This document shows, one piece after another, positions 46,092 to 53,876 of a stretch of 64,000 bases of DNA. The notes under the pieces are model-generated. The model was not told the origin of the DNA. It made no database searches and worked only from the letters and a program-made list of their open reading frames with translations. The stretch lies in assembly GCA_034430215.1 (NCBI GenBank), contig DAOUFE010000017.1, positions 65,094 to 129,093 of the forward strand, given 5' to 3'. Each line of letters opens with the position of its first letter. Position 1 is the first letter of the stretch. The translations under genes and the position numbers were made by a program. Origin of the DNA: UBA4782 sp034430215. Its GTDB lineage: Bacteria; Chloroflexota; Anaerolineae; Anaerolineales; Anaerolineaceae.

Positions 46092-46484
46092 ATGAAATTT
46101 CTGGTCATCAATGATGATCCAGGTTTACCAAATATCATTAAACAGGTGCAGGCTGATATACCTTTATCAGTTATCTATGCCAATTCAAGTCGTGAAGGAA
46201 TCACACTGGCTCGACTGCAGCAACCGAACTTGATCCTGATCAGTTACACATTGGATGAAATGACTGGCATTGAAGTTTGTACAGTTATTCGGCAATTCTG
46301 CAGTGCCCCAATCTTCATTATTTCTGCGCTGGATGATCCCAGTATCATGATCACTGCACTCGATGCAGGAGCAGATGATTATCTTGTTAAACCGGTGAGT
46401 GCACGTGTCTTGGAAGCCAAGATCCATGCTGCGATCCGGCGATTTGTCACCCATCCGTTGACACCTTATAGTATTTCTTCGTAA
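46092..46484 (+). CDS. Stand-alone receiver domain lacking the phospho-acceptor aspartate
   Basis: 130 residues of CheY-like fold: the acidic pair (INDDP, residues 8-9), the conserved Ser/Thr (FIISA) and lysine (YLVKPVS) are in place. The strand that should end in the phosphorylated Asp reads NLILISYTL, with serine at position 51. An aspartate lies four residues later (LDEM). It has no output domain. Probably a phosphorylation-independent (pseudo-)receiver. AGGGATAA before the ATG serves as ribosome-binding site. No kinase is adjacent. Confidence 0.8.
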   Translation: MKFLVINDDPGLPNIIKQVQADIPLSVIYANSSREGITLARLQQPNLILISYTLDEMTGIEVCTVIRQFCSAPIFIISALDDPSIMITALDAGADDYLVKPVSARVLEAKIHAAIRRFVTHPLTPYSISS

Positions 46485-46613
46485 AATAATTTTTAGAGGT
46501 TCTTCTTCATAAGGATTGATCTACTATCTGATAATTTTCTACTTTCCCTTTTCAAGAATGCCATTCAAGTATTCTGATCAAAGGATATATTTATTTTCGT
46601 AGGAGCTTAAATC

Positions 46614-46910
46614 ATGCAAACATGCAGCCGTTGTAACACACAGACCCCTGATGAAGCCCTGACCTGCCCTTCCTGTCACGCCGAGATGGCGACAAATTCT
46701 ACACGTGCAGTCGCATTGATGCGACTAAAAGCCAATCCGAGAGTAAAAAAAATCCTCATTGCAGTCAGTCAGGACGCCTGCCCTGCCTGTTAACAGTTAC
46801 AGAAAGCTTATGATAAAAATGAAGTACCTGATCTGCCTGTTAAAGGGTGCTCACACGAGAATGGCTGTCGCTGTTTTTATGAGCCGATCCTGGATGAGAT
46901 CTATCCATAA
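46614..46910 (+). pseudogene. Zinc-ribbon protein interrupted by an in-frame TAA
   Basis: AGGAG stands 8 bases before the ATG. The frame reads MQTCSRCNTQTPDEALTCPSC, two Cys-x2-Cys pairs, and later DACPAC, then a TAA at 46791-46793 (codon 60). It continues in the same frame for 38 more codons (LQKAYDKNEVPDLPVKGCSH, then GCRCFYEPILDEIYP) to a second stop. The downstream part is clearly coding in style, with the GCSH..GCRCFYEP cysteine cluster. A single C-to-T change of CAA would explain the stop. If only the first part is made, a 59-residue zinc ribbon results. Confidence 0.7.
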
Positions 46911-46941
46911 ACGGTATTTTTCGATTAATTAATACCCTGAT

Positions 46942-48432
46942 TCAGCGTGGTAGACTTTTTAGCAGCCACGCTTTCGCATCATCTAGGGTTGTGATCAATC
47001 CGCAAACCTGCTGCTCGCGGATGGATTCGAGCAATACACCAATTTCCGGTCCTGGTTTCAGATTCAACAATTCCATCAACTCCCTGCCGTCCAGTAAACG
47101 CGGGGGATCGACCAGCTCTTGACGTTTTTCAAACCAGGCTTCCATCAAAGCACGTGAAGCCTGTAATTCTTTCATCCAATATTCCAAAGGGGGTTGCTGC
47201 TGGTATTTTCCAAGAGTGTCTGCCAATCCGATCAAACAGCTATTCAATACTCCATCCTCATACTGGCGAAACAGATGATAGATATCCAAGGGTGTTGATC
47301 CAATCTTCCCTTCTGCCATCTGATGGATGATCTGATGCCCGTAAACACAATTTGCTATGCGCAAGATCTCTGCATTACTGAATTTCAAACGGCTGCAAAT
47401 CTGCTCTGCAATACTCTTCCCCGCCTCAGCATGCCCGGGATAATATGAATGCCCATCATCATCTAATTGAACCACCTGGTCTTTACCTACATCATGCAGC
47501 AAAGTACTCAAGAGCAGTAATCCACGTTGAGGTCTTTCTTGAACCAAAGCATTACTCAAAAAATCCTCAAATTGAAACCGGTATCGCCCTAAGACCTGCA
47601 CTGCACTGCCCAGGATCAAATTGGACGCAGCATCATTATGATATATGCCTACCAGAACCTCGAGTAAAGACTGCATCCCCTTCATTACGCCTAGGGTATG
47701 TTCCCATGCATTAAGCGGGTCTGGATATGGTTGATGGCATCTTTTTAAGTTAATCAGTTCTGGGAGAATCACTGAAAGGATGCCGCATGTTTCCAGAACA
47801 CGGATAGCTGCACTTGGTTGCCTGCAGGTGAAAATCTTGAATAGCTCATCCCTTACTCTCTCTGGTGAAATTGCCTGCAGTTTGGATACTGCATATTTCA
47901 GAAGGGTCAATGTCTGAGGTTCGATCCGGAATTTCAAATCTGCTGCAAAACGAACAGCACGTATAGTTCTGACAGGGTCTTCAAGAAATGAGCTATCAGA
48001 GCATGCCCGGATGATTTTCTTTTGCAGATCCATCCATCCGTTGCATGGATCTAGTAATTCTTCAGGTTTCCATACAGGAACTGCCATCGCGTTGATTGTA
48101 AAATCACGATGGTTCAGGTCATCTTCAATAGTCAATGCACGTGGTGCAGCAAAATCGATAACCATTGGCTCTTCGTGCCAGGTGATCTGCACCCGCCAGG
48201 TGTGTCTCTCTTTATCTAATAAATAACATGCACCATGATATACATTGGCTGTTACTCTTGCTATTTTCTTTGTATCCCCCTGTACAACCAGGTCAATATC
48301 ATGAATGGGTTTCCCCAACCATGCATCGCGAACACAACCACCAATCAGAAAAATACCTTCTTCATGTTGAACAGATTCAGGCAAGACATCTAACAATGCT
48401 CGAATATTTTCCTGAAAAAGGGTTCTATTCAT
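46942..48432 (-). CDS. cca: CCA-adding enzyme / poly(A) polymerase family with HD domain
   Basis: 496 residues. The class II nucleotidyltransferase head has LIGGCVRDAWLGKPIHDIDLVV near residue 26, with the two catalytic aspartates, and HRDFTINAMAV near 107. The RNA-binding region includes EDPVRTIRAVRFAADLKF. The middle holds an HD phosphohydrolase domain (LLHDVGKD near 312). It adds or repairs the 3' CCA of tRNAs. The family also contains A-adding enzymes and poly(A) polymerases, which cannot be separated by eye. It precedes nothing in an obvious operon; 37 bases separate it from the hpt stop. Confidence 0.9.
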   Translation of the reverse strand: MNRTLFQENIRALLDVLPESVQHEEGIFLIGGCVRDAWLGKPIHDIDLVVQGDTKKIARVTANVYHGACYLLDKERHTWRVQITWHEEPMVIDFAAPRALTIEDDLNHRDFTINAMAVPVWKPEELLDPCNGWMDLQKKIIRACSDSSFLEDPVRTIRAVRFAADLKFRIEPQTLTLLKYAVSKLQAISPERVRDELFKIFTCRQPSAAIRVLETCGILSVILPELINLKRCHQPYPDPLNAWEHTLGVMKGMQSLLEVLVGIYHNDAASNLILGSAVQVLGRYRFQFEDFLSNALVQERPQRGLLLLSTLLHDVGKDQVVQLDDDGHSYYPGHAEAGKSIAEQICSRLKFSNAEILRIANCVYGHQIIHQMAEGKIGSTPLDIYHLFRQYEDGVLNSCLIGLADTLGKYQQQPPLEYWMKELQASRALMEAWFEKRQELVDPPRLLDGRELMELLNLKPGPEIGVLLESIREQQVCGLITTLDDAKAWLLKSLPR

Positions 48433-48469
48433 GATAGAGATAATTTTCTTCTCAAAAAAACAGAGATGC

Positions 48470-49024
48470 TTACTCCGCCTGGTATTTGTTTAGGTCTACC
48501 ACTCCAATGAATGGCAGATTTCGGTAATATTCATCAATATCCAGACCGTAGCCAAAAACAAATTTATTTGAAATAATGAAACCGCGATATTTGATCGGGA
48601 TCGGTACTTCTCGCCGTTCCGCTTTATCCAACAGGGTGCAAATCGCCAGGCTCTTGGGATGCCTGGTTGATAGCAATTCCATAACAGATGCCAGTGTATG
48701 CCCACTATCTACGATATCCTCGACAATCAATACATCCCATTCACTGATATCGATATTCAAGTCCAGGGTGATGCGGACATTCCCTCCAGATTCGCGTTTA
48801 CCCACTCCATAACTTGAAACTGCCATAAATTCAATCGCATGAGGTATGGTTATCGAACGCATAAGGTCGGTGAGAAACATCACGCCGCCCCGCAGAATAC
48901 AAACCAGAAGTAAATTTCCACCCGTGTAATCCTTGCTGATCTCAGCACCCAGCTCGGTAATTCGTTTTTGAAGAGAATCTGGATCGACCAAAACTTCCAA
49001 TAAGAAATCTTTATAATCTCTCAT
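48470..49024 (-). CDS. hpt: Hypoxanthine phosphoribosyltransferase
   Basis: 184 residues, type I PRTase: LLLVCILRGGVMFLTDLMR, the flexible-loop region (SSYGVGKRESG) and the PRPP-binding motif VLIVEDIVDSGHTL near residue 98. It salvages hypoxanthine and guanine to IMP and GMP. AGGAG precedes the ATG. It follows tdk by 11 bases, giving a two-gene nucleoside-salvage operon. Confidence 0.94.
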   Translation of the reverse strand: MRDYKDFLLEVLVDPDSLQKRITELGAEISKDYTGGNLLLVCILRGGVMFLTDLMRSITIPHAIEFMAVSSYGVGKRESGGNVRITLDLNIDISEWDVLIVEDIVDSGHTLASVMELLSTRHPKSLAICTLLDKAERREVPIPIKYRGFIISNKFVFGYGLDIDEYYRNLPFIGVVDLNKYQAE

Positions 49025-49035
49025 TTTTTCTCCTA

Positions 49036-49608
49036 CTAACGGGGAACTTCATGGTGTTTCCTGCAGCGTGCTTCATACATCTCTGCTGCCCCTACGACTA
49101 CGATAGGTTCATCATACCGGGCTGGTCTACCATTCACTAATCTCTGCGTTCGAGAGGCTGGCTCACCACAAACCATGCATATCGCATGCAGCTTCTGTAC
49201 GTTTTCAGCAATCGCCATCAACGTCGGCATAGAGCCAAAAGGCTCTCCTCGAAAATTGGTATCCAAACCAGCCACAATAACCCGAATTCCTCTATCTGCC
49301 AAATTTTGTACAACCGGGACGATTTCTTCATCCAGGAATTGGGCTTCATCGATTCCAACCACTGTGGTCTCTTTATTCACCTTTTCCAAAATTTCGGATG
49401 CATTTTTTACCGGGATGGCGTCGAATGCCATTCCGGCATGTGAAGTCACTTTCACACCGCTATCATACCGAATATCAATAGCGGGCTTGAAAACCTGAAC
49501 AATCTGGCGGGCAATCACCGCTCTGCGTAATAAACGGATCAATTCCTCTGTTTTGCCACAAAACATGGAACCACACACAACATCGATCGAACCGGTATGA
49601 TGCTTCAC
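49036..49608 (-). CDS. tdk: Thymidine kinase, type II
   Basis: 190 residues. P-loop GSMFCGKTEELIRLL near residue 13, the DEAQF motif (VVGIDEAQFLDEE) near 85, a lid/zinc region with CMVCGEPASRTQR and a second cysteine near the C-terminus. It phosphorylates thymidine for dTMP salvage. I start at GTG 49608 with GGGAGG 7 bases upstream. Upstream of hpt in one operon. Confidence 0.94.
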   Translation of the reverse strand: MKHHTGSIDVVCGSMFCGKTEELIRLLRRAVIARQIVQVFKPAIDIRYDSGVKVTSHAGMAFDAIPVKNASEILEKVNKETTVVGIDEAQFLDEEIVPVVQNLADRGIRVIVAGLDTNFRGEPFGSMPTLMAIAENVQKLHAICMVCGEPASRTQRLVNGRPARYDEPIVVVGAAEMYEARCRKHHEVPR

Positions 49609-49671
49609 AAAAAAACCTCCCAAATGGAATTATCAGGATTGTACACGATAATACTACCTTTAAACAACAGA

Positions 49672-49690
49672 GACGCAGTAAATCTGCGTC
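49672..49690 (-). terminator. Terminator after rpmE
   Basis: GACGCAG/CTGCGTC stem with 5-base loop between the L31 stop and tdk, followed on the minus strand by T-rich sequence (TGTTGTTT). Confidence 0.6.
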
Positions 49691-49716
49691 CCTGATGATA
49701 TTTTTAAGAATAAACT

Positions 49717-50181
49717 TTATGCGGTTGGTTCAGGTACATCGTACCCAAGTTGGCGCATTCGTTTTTTCATGTCGATCAAACTCTTTCGACCAAAGCCGCT
49801 GATCTCCAAGATACTCTGTTCGCCTTCAGCCAGTTTTGCTAAAGCTTCACCAACATTAGTAATGCCAGCTTTGGCAAGCGCTTCGGTTGGGCGTGCCCCT
49901 AATTCCAGCTCTGCGATCGGACGGGTTGGTGAAGTTCGTTCTGCCTGGCGGGTCTTCACATCTTCCACATATTCCTGGCGAGCCTGCAGACGGCGATAGA
50001 AGCGGTCAACCTGACCTTCAACATCTAACAACCGCTGCTGTTGACCCGTAAAGAATGGGTGACATTTTGAGCAAACTTCGGTCTGAATTTTCTGTTTGGT
50101 TGATCCAGTAGTCCAGGTATTCCCACAGGCGCAGGTTACTACTGCATCAGGATAATAAGTTGGGTGAATGCCCTTCTTCAT
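49717..50181 (-). CDS. rpmE: Ribosomal protein L31 with RNA polymerase alpha-CTD-like C-terminal domain
   Basis: 154 residues, about twice the normal L31 length. Residues 1-70 are a zinc-type L31 (CACGNTW at 17-23, VCSKCHPFFTG near 36-46). After a charged linker, residues about 88-154 read as an alpha-CTD/helix-hairpin-helix domain. It shows IAELELGARPTEALAKAGI, then VGEALAKL, then ISGFGRKSLIDMKKRMRQLG, the pattern by which RpoA binds DNA and activators. AAAGGA precedes the ATG. It stands upstream of tdk and downstream of rpmA. Confidence 0.85.
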   Translation of the reverse strand: MKKGIHPTYYPDAVVTCACGNTWTTGSTKQKIQTEVCSKCHPFFTGQQQRLLDVEGQVDRFYRRLQARQEYVEDVKTRQAERTSPTRPIAELELGARPTEALAKAGITNVGEALAKLAEGEQSILEISGFGRKSLIDMKKRMRQLGYDVPEPTA

Positions 50182-50249
50182 AATTATTTCCTTTCTACGA
50201 TCACAACCTCCGTACTTGAAATCGTCGCATACGGTGCTGTGAAACTGAA

Positions 50250-50513
50250 TTACTCGGCTTTCACCGGATCAATACTGATTACTTTCCGGCCATCTGGCAA
50301 AGTAACGAACACAACCTGTCCATCGGCTGTGGCAAAAAGAGTATCGTCTTTTCCTCTGCCTACATTTTCACCGGGTTTGATGTGTGTACCACGCTGGCGT
50401 ACCAGGATATTGCCTGAAAGAACAAATTCGCCGCCAAATCGTTTGATACCCAGCCGTTGCGCATTGCTGTCACGGCCATTTCGACTGGAACCACCACCTT
50501 TTTTATGTGCCAT
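50250..50513 (-). CDS. rpmA: Ribosomal protein L27
   Basis: 87 residues. The N-terminus MAHKKGGGSSRNGRDSNAQRLG is the canonical mature L27 sequence that reaches the peptidyl-transferase centre, without the Firmicutes-type cleaved leader. Also ILVRQRGTHIKPGENVGRG. Five bases after rplU; same operon. Confidence 0.97.
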   Translation of the reverse strand: MAHKKGGGSSRNGRDSNAQRLGIKRFGGEFVLSGNILVRQRGTHIKPGENVGRGKDDTLFATADGQVVFVTLPDGRKVISIDPVKAE

Positions 50514-50518
50514 TTTTC

Positions 50519-50836
50519 CTACTCCTTACCAATGGTTTCAACAAATAAACGGGTGTATTGCTGGCGATGTCCGGTTTTGACACGAATGCGTTTTTTAGGA
50601 CGATATCGGAACACATCAATTTTCTCACCCTTGATGTGGTTTTCCACTTTAGTGGAAACGCGCACACCCTTTACCAACGGGGTACCGACAGAAACGTTGC
50701 CATCTTCAACCAGGAGCAATACCTGATCCAGAACGACCTCGTCTCCGGGTTCAACCGAAAGAAGATCAACTTCAATCGCCCCGCCTTCAACGGCTTTATA
50801 TTGCTTTCCGCCGCTTTCGACTATTGCGTATTTCAT
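50519..50836 (-). CDS. rplU: Ribosomal protein L21
   Basis: 105 residues: MKYAIVESGGKQYKAVEGG at the start and FRYRPKKRIRVKTGHRQQYTR near the end, both diagnostic. The ATG at 50836 follows GGAGAGG. First gene of rplU-rpmA. Its mRNA starts at the strong promoter 50958-50986 and carries a hairpin leader. Confidence 0.96.
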   Translation of the reverse strand: MKYAIVESGGKQYKAVEGGAIEVDLLSVEPGDEVVLDQVLLLVEDGNVSVGTPLVKGVRVSTKVENHIKGEKIDVFRYRPKKRIRVKTGHRQQYTRLFVETIGKE

Positions 50837-50915
50837 GGTTTTCCTCTCCAATCTTCACTTCACCATGACTCATGCGTGATGTTGAACCGCCTGTTCACGG
50901 GGAAGCTTGGCATGC

Positions 50916-50945
50916 AATCTACTGCCCCAGCATGGCTGCCAGGGC
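50916..50945 (-). promoter_or_regulatory. Hairpin in the rplU leader
   Basis: CTGCCC/GGGCAG and inner CAGC/GCTG form a strong hairpin soon after the transcription start. Ribosomal-protein operons often carry autoregulatory leaders; identity with the known L21 leader is not established. Confidence 0.45.
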
Positions 50946-50957
50946 AGACGAATAAGT

Positions 50958-50986
50958 ATTATAAGGCGCGCCAGCCAGCCTGTCAA
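50958..50986 (-). promoter_or_regulatory. rplU-rpmA promoter
   Basis: Perfect consensus on the minus strand: TTGACA (50981-50986) and TATAAT (50958-50963), 17-base spacer. Confidence 0.85.
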
Positions 50987-51100
50987 TAAATATTAACACA
51001 GGATTCGGACTTGAATTCAATAGAATTTGGATAGAACAAGAACGATAAGCAAAGGATAGATACAATTTTCATATATAATCAAAAATAGAAAGGAGAGGGA

Positions 51101-51301
51101 ATGGACAAACAGAGAAAAACCAGACTTATCGCAAGCATAATTGTTGGAGCGGTACTAGGATTGGCAAGTTGTATGGTGCAAACCACTGTACCAGATGCAA
51201 TTTTCCATACTATCACCAGTTTTATTATCTATTTTTTTATCACCTATTTACTTGTCTGGATAGGACAGGCAATATTCAAGAAAAGGGGTAGTGGTAAATA
51301 G
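51101..51301 (+). CDS. Small membrane protein, 66 aa
   Basis: AAAGGAGAGG stands just before the ATG. Two hydrophobic helices (RLIASIIVGAVLGLASCMV and FIIYFFITYLLVWIGQAIF) with positive ends (KQRKT, KKRGSGK). No family recognised. It is followed by its own terminator, so it is a single-gene unit. Confidence 0.65.
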   Translation: MDKQRKTRLIASIIVGAVLGLASCMVQTTVPDAIFHTITSFIIYFFITYLLVWIGQAIFKKRGSGK

Positions 51302-51333
51302 ATAACCCTGACTATTGGATACCTGATAAACTA

Positions 51334-51358
51334 CCCACTGAGGAAGTGGGCAGTTTTT
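51334..51358 (+). terminator. Terminator of the 66-aa gene
   Basis: CCCACT-GAGGA-AGTGGG stem followed by CAG and TTTTT. Confidence 0.75.
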
Positions 51359-51360
51359 AT

Positions 51361-51440
51361 TGGAAAGTTATAACATATTGCAGCCATTTTAGATTTTAAT
51401 TGGAAAGTTATAACATATTGCAGCCATTTTAGATTTTAAT
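51361..51440. repeat. Perfect tandem duplication of a 40-base unit
   Basis: Bases 51361-51400 and 51401-51440 are identical (unit begins TGGAAAGTTATAACATATTG). Only two copies; non-coding; probably a recent slippage duplication. Confidence 0.95.
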
Positions 51441-51899
51441 TTGTTATTCGTTGGTAGTTCTTACCACTTGCCTAATAACTACTCATTTCATGAACCTAAC
51501 TTCTCCTCATCTAGCAATATCCTTCTATTTTTAATACTCATCCATCAGTTTTCTGCACTTATGATCTTTGTCCAAATAGATCTGCCCTCTGTACCTCATG
51601 GCTCCAAGGCTGCTGACCAACCATCGTTCTTCTGTTCCAACATTCCACCATTCTTAGGTTCTTATGTCGATATTTGTTTATATTTCTCTCTTATACTCAT
51701 TGACATACTTTCTTACCCAATTTTAACAGCTATTCTTTGGAGTGTTTTGTTAATTTCCTTTTCACATTCCGCTACTTTTTTGGTTATGCCAATATTGACA
51801 GCTATGTCTTTCACTGAGAGTCCCTTTCTCTATTTTGGTTGCCAACTTCAATAGTGACTGGAATTCTCTCTTTTTTTTCAATGCCTTCTATGGATATTT
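51441..51899. other. AT-rich region upstream of the microcompartment operon, no intact gene
   Basis: Open stretches on both strands are short or have unprotein-like composition. One minus-strand fragment reads VNIGITKKVAECEKEINKTL and could be a gene remnant. A TTGACA (51700-51705) with a weak -10 (TTAACA) 17 bases on is the only promoter candidate for the operon. Confidence 0.35.
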
Positions 51900-52604
51900 G
51901 TGACGGCAACTCCAGAATTCGTGCTACTTGACTCGAAACCTGGAAAAGCGGATAATGATTTAACTGCATTTTCAGCTTCCCAAACGTTTCGTGGAGTTGA
52001 AGTGAGCGATCGATCTGAAGAAGAAATCCATCAGATTGTTCATAAGGTGCTCGAACAGTACTCCGGGCTCCTGACTGGCAGTGTGGTAGTAACCGAAAAT
52101 CCCCAAAAATCTGAAACAGCATTTTCCCCGAACAATCAAAATTTATCAATACCAAAAGTGATTGCTATAGGCGCAGATCACGGTGGCTTTGAATTAAAAG
52201 AAATACTCAAGCCAGATCTGGCAGCTCTGGGATATTCAATGATTGATGTTGGAACAAATAGCAAGGATTCGGTGGATTATCCCGATTTTGCTTTTGAGGT
52301 TGCAAAACTGGTTAGCACTGGAAAAGCCTGGCGGGGCATTATGATAGATGGAGCAGGAATTGGAAGCTGCATTGTTGCCAATAAGGTTCCGGGCATACGC
52401 GCTGGTATGGCTTATGACTATTCCTCAGCGGTGAATAGTAGGGAGCACAATGATACCAACGTACTTACATTAGGTGCCGGGTTGATCGGTGTAAATCTCG
52501 CCAAGCAAATAGTGAAGGTGTGGTTATCAACGGATTTTGGCGGTGCAAGACACCAACGTCGCGTGGATAAAATCATGACGGTGGAAAGAATGTATTCAAA
52601 GTAG
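51900..52604 (+). CDS. rpiB: RpiB/LacAB-like sugar-phosphate isomerase homologue with targeting extension (microcompartment)
   Basis: 234 residues: an N-terminal extension of about 84 residues and an RpiB domain (IAIGADHGGFELKE, HNDTNVLTLGAG). In RpiB enzymes the proton-transferring cysteine is in a CGTGIG loop; here the loop reads IDGAGIGSC, with Asp150 in that place. The extension contains an amphipathic helix (SEEEIHQIVHKVLEQYSG, residues 39-56) of the kind that targets enzymes into microcompartments. Starts at GTG 51900. First gene of the shell operon. The role may be ribose/deoxyribose-phosphate isomerisation or sensing; the substitution leaves this open. Confidence 0.8.
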   Translation: MTATPEFVLLDSKPGKADNDLTAFSASQTFRGVEVSDRSEEEIHQIVHKVLEQYSGLLTGSVVVTENPQKSETAFSPNNQNLSIPKVIAIGADHGGFELKEILKPDLAALGYSMIDVGTNSKDSVDYPDFAFEVAKLVSTGKAWRGIMIDGAGIGSCIVANKVPGIRAGMAYDYSSAVNSREHNDTNVLTLGAGLIGVNLAKQIVKVWLSTDFGGARHQRRVDKIMTVERMYSK

Positions 52605-52611
52605 AGGTGAT

Positions 52612-53541
52612 ATGGAACCTGATGCAAAAACGGTTGAACAACTGGTTGAAATCATCACCCATGAAGTCCTGGTCGCCATTGCAGAGCAAAAGCAGCGTAC
52701 TTTGCTTCCAGATGGTGAACTATGCAAGATGGATTGTTCTGAAGGATTATGTGTAAAAACTTGCTTTGATAGAACAGGCGAGGTTGTAAGTGCCGGGGCA
52801 GAACGACTCTCATCAACCCTGGGAGGTATACCTAAAGACCTGGACCTTGCAAAGATGATTGATCATACTCTGCTTAAACCCGACGCCACCCCCGATCAGA
52901 TCGCCCAACTTTGTTTTGAGGCTCGTAAATATGGTTTTGCCTCTGTATGTGTCAACCCGGCATGGGTTTCACTTTGTGCTGAATTACTAAAAGGATCACC
53001 GGTCAAGGTTTGCAGTGTGATCGGTTTCCCACTAGGCGCAACTGCATCAGAAGTAAAAGCATTCGAAACACAGAACGCCATCGATCACGGAGCAACCGAG
53101 ATCGATATGGTCATTAACGTCGGTGCCCTGAAAGCCAGAGACCTGGAACTGGTTGCAAAAGATATTCATGGTGTGGTGAAAGTGGCACATTCACAAGGGG
53201 CGATCGTGAAAGTCATCCTCGAAACGGTGCTTTTAACGGATGAAGAGAAAACCATCGCCTGCATGATCTCCAAAGAAGCCGGGGCGGATTTCGTTAAAAC
53301 ATCCACCGGATTTGCCAGTGGTGGTGCAACCGTTCACGATGTTGCTTTGATGCGCCGCGTGGTTGGACCCGAAATGGGTGTTAAAGCAGCAGGAGGTGTG
53401 CGCACTTATGAAGATGCAGAAAACATGATCAAAGCCGGCGCAACGCGCATTGGTGCCAGTGCTGGAGTTAAGATCATTCAGGGTCCGAGCAGTGAAAAAC
53501 CAACCATTGCAGTTTCTTCCGAACCTACGAAAACCTACTAA
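52612..53541 (+). CDS. deoC: Deoxyribose-phosphate aldolase with targeting helix and Cys-rich segment (microcompartment)
   Basis: 309 residues, about 85 longer than usual DeoC at the N-terminus. The TIM-barrel domain has MIDHTLLKPDAT near residue 82, the Schiff-base lysine in AGADFVKTSTGF and a second lysine in GVKAAGGVRTYEDA. It cleaves 2-deoxyribose-5-phosphate to glyceraldehyde-3-phosphate and acetaldehyde. The extension starts with an amphipathic helix (VEQLVEIITHEVLVAIAEQ, residues 8-26), a likely encapsulation peptide. Four cysteines follow, spaced C-x3-C-x4-C-x3-C (38, 42, 47, 51). Seven bases after the rpiB-like gene. Confidence 0.93.
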   Translation: MEPDAKTVEQLVEIITHEVLVAIAEQKQRTLLPDGELCKMDCSEGLCVKTCFDRTGEVVSAGAERLSSTLGGIPKDLDLAKMIDHTLLKPDATPDQIAQLCFEARKYGFASVCVNPAWVSLCAELLKGSPVKVCSVIGFPLGATASEVKAFETQNAIDHGATEIDMVINVGALKARDLELVAKDIHGVVKVAHSQGAIVKVILETVLLTDEEKTIACMISKEAGADFVKTSTGFASGGATVHDVALMRRVVGPEMGVKAAGGVRTYEDAENMIKAGATRIGASAGVKIIQGPSSEKPTIAVSSEPTKTY

Positions 53542-53555
53542 CGAAAAGGATTCCC

Positions 53556-53846
53556 ATGCTGATCGCGAGAGTAATTGGAACAACTGTATCAACGATCAAA
53601 GATGAAAAACTGTACGCACGAAAATTACTAATCGTCCGCCAGACAGACGAAAGAGGAAATGCAATAGGGAAACCCTACGTTGCTGTTGATACCGTGGATG
53701 CAGGAATTGGAGATTTGGTATTGACTTGTGCAGGCTCTTCAGCCCGTCAAACAAGCATCACCAAAGACACACCGGTGGACGCTGTGATTATGTCAATTAT
53801 TGATTCATTGGAAGTAGAAGGAGAAGTAGTTTTTCGAAAAACCTAA
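53556..53846 (+). CDS. Microcompartment vertex protein, EutN/CcmL type (BMC-P) 1
   Basis: 96 residues: MLIARVIGTTVSTIKDEKLY, KLLIVRQTD, VAVDTVDAGIGDLVLTCAGSSAR, VDAVIMSIIDSLEVEG. This is the single-domain pentamer that closes the icosahedral vertices. One of three paralogues in the operon; 15 bases after deoC. Confidence 0.95.
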   Translation: MLIARVIGTTVSTIKDEKLYARKLLIVRQTDERGNAIGKPYVAVDTVDAGIGDLVLTCAGSSARQTSITKDTPVDAVIMSIIDSLEVEGEVVFRKT

Positions 53847-53876
53847 GTACTGACGATTCTTCTTGCATATAGGATT

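Noticed and set aside
46614..46910. Recoding of TAA as an amino acid in the zinc-ribbon gene
   Set aside because: TAA is used as the normal stop by many intact genes here, and no recoding signal is known for it; a nonsense mutation is simpler.
51441..51854. 137-codon plus-strand frame
   Set aside because: Hydrophobic, Ser/Phe/Leu-rich composition typical of translated AT-rich non-coding DNA, and no proper start context.
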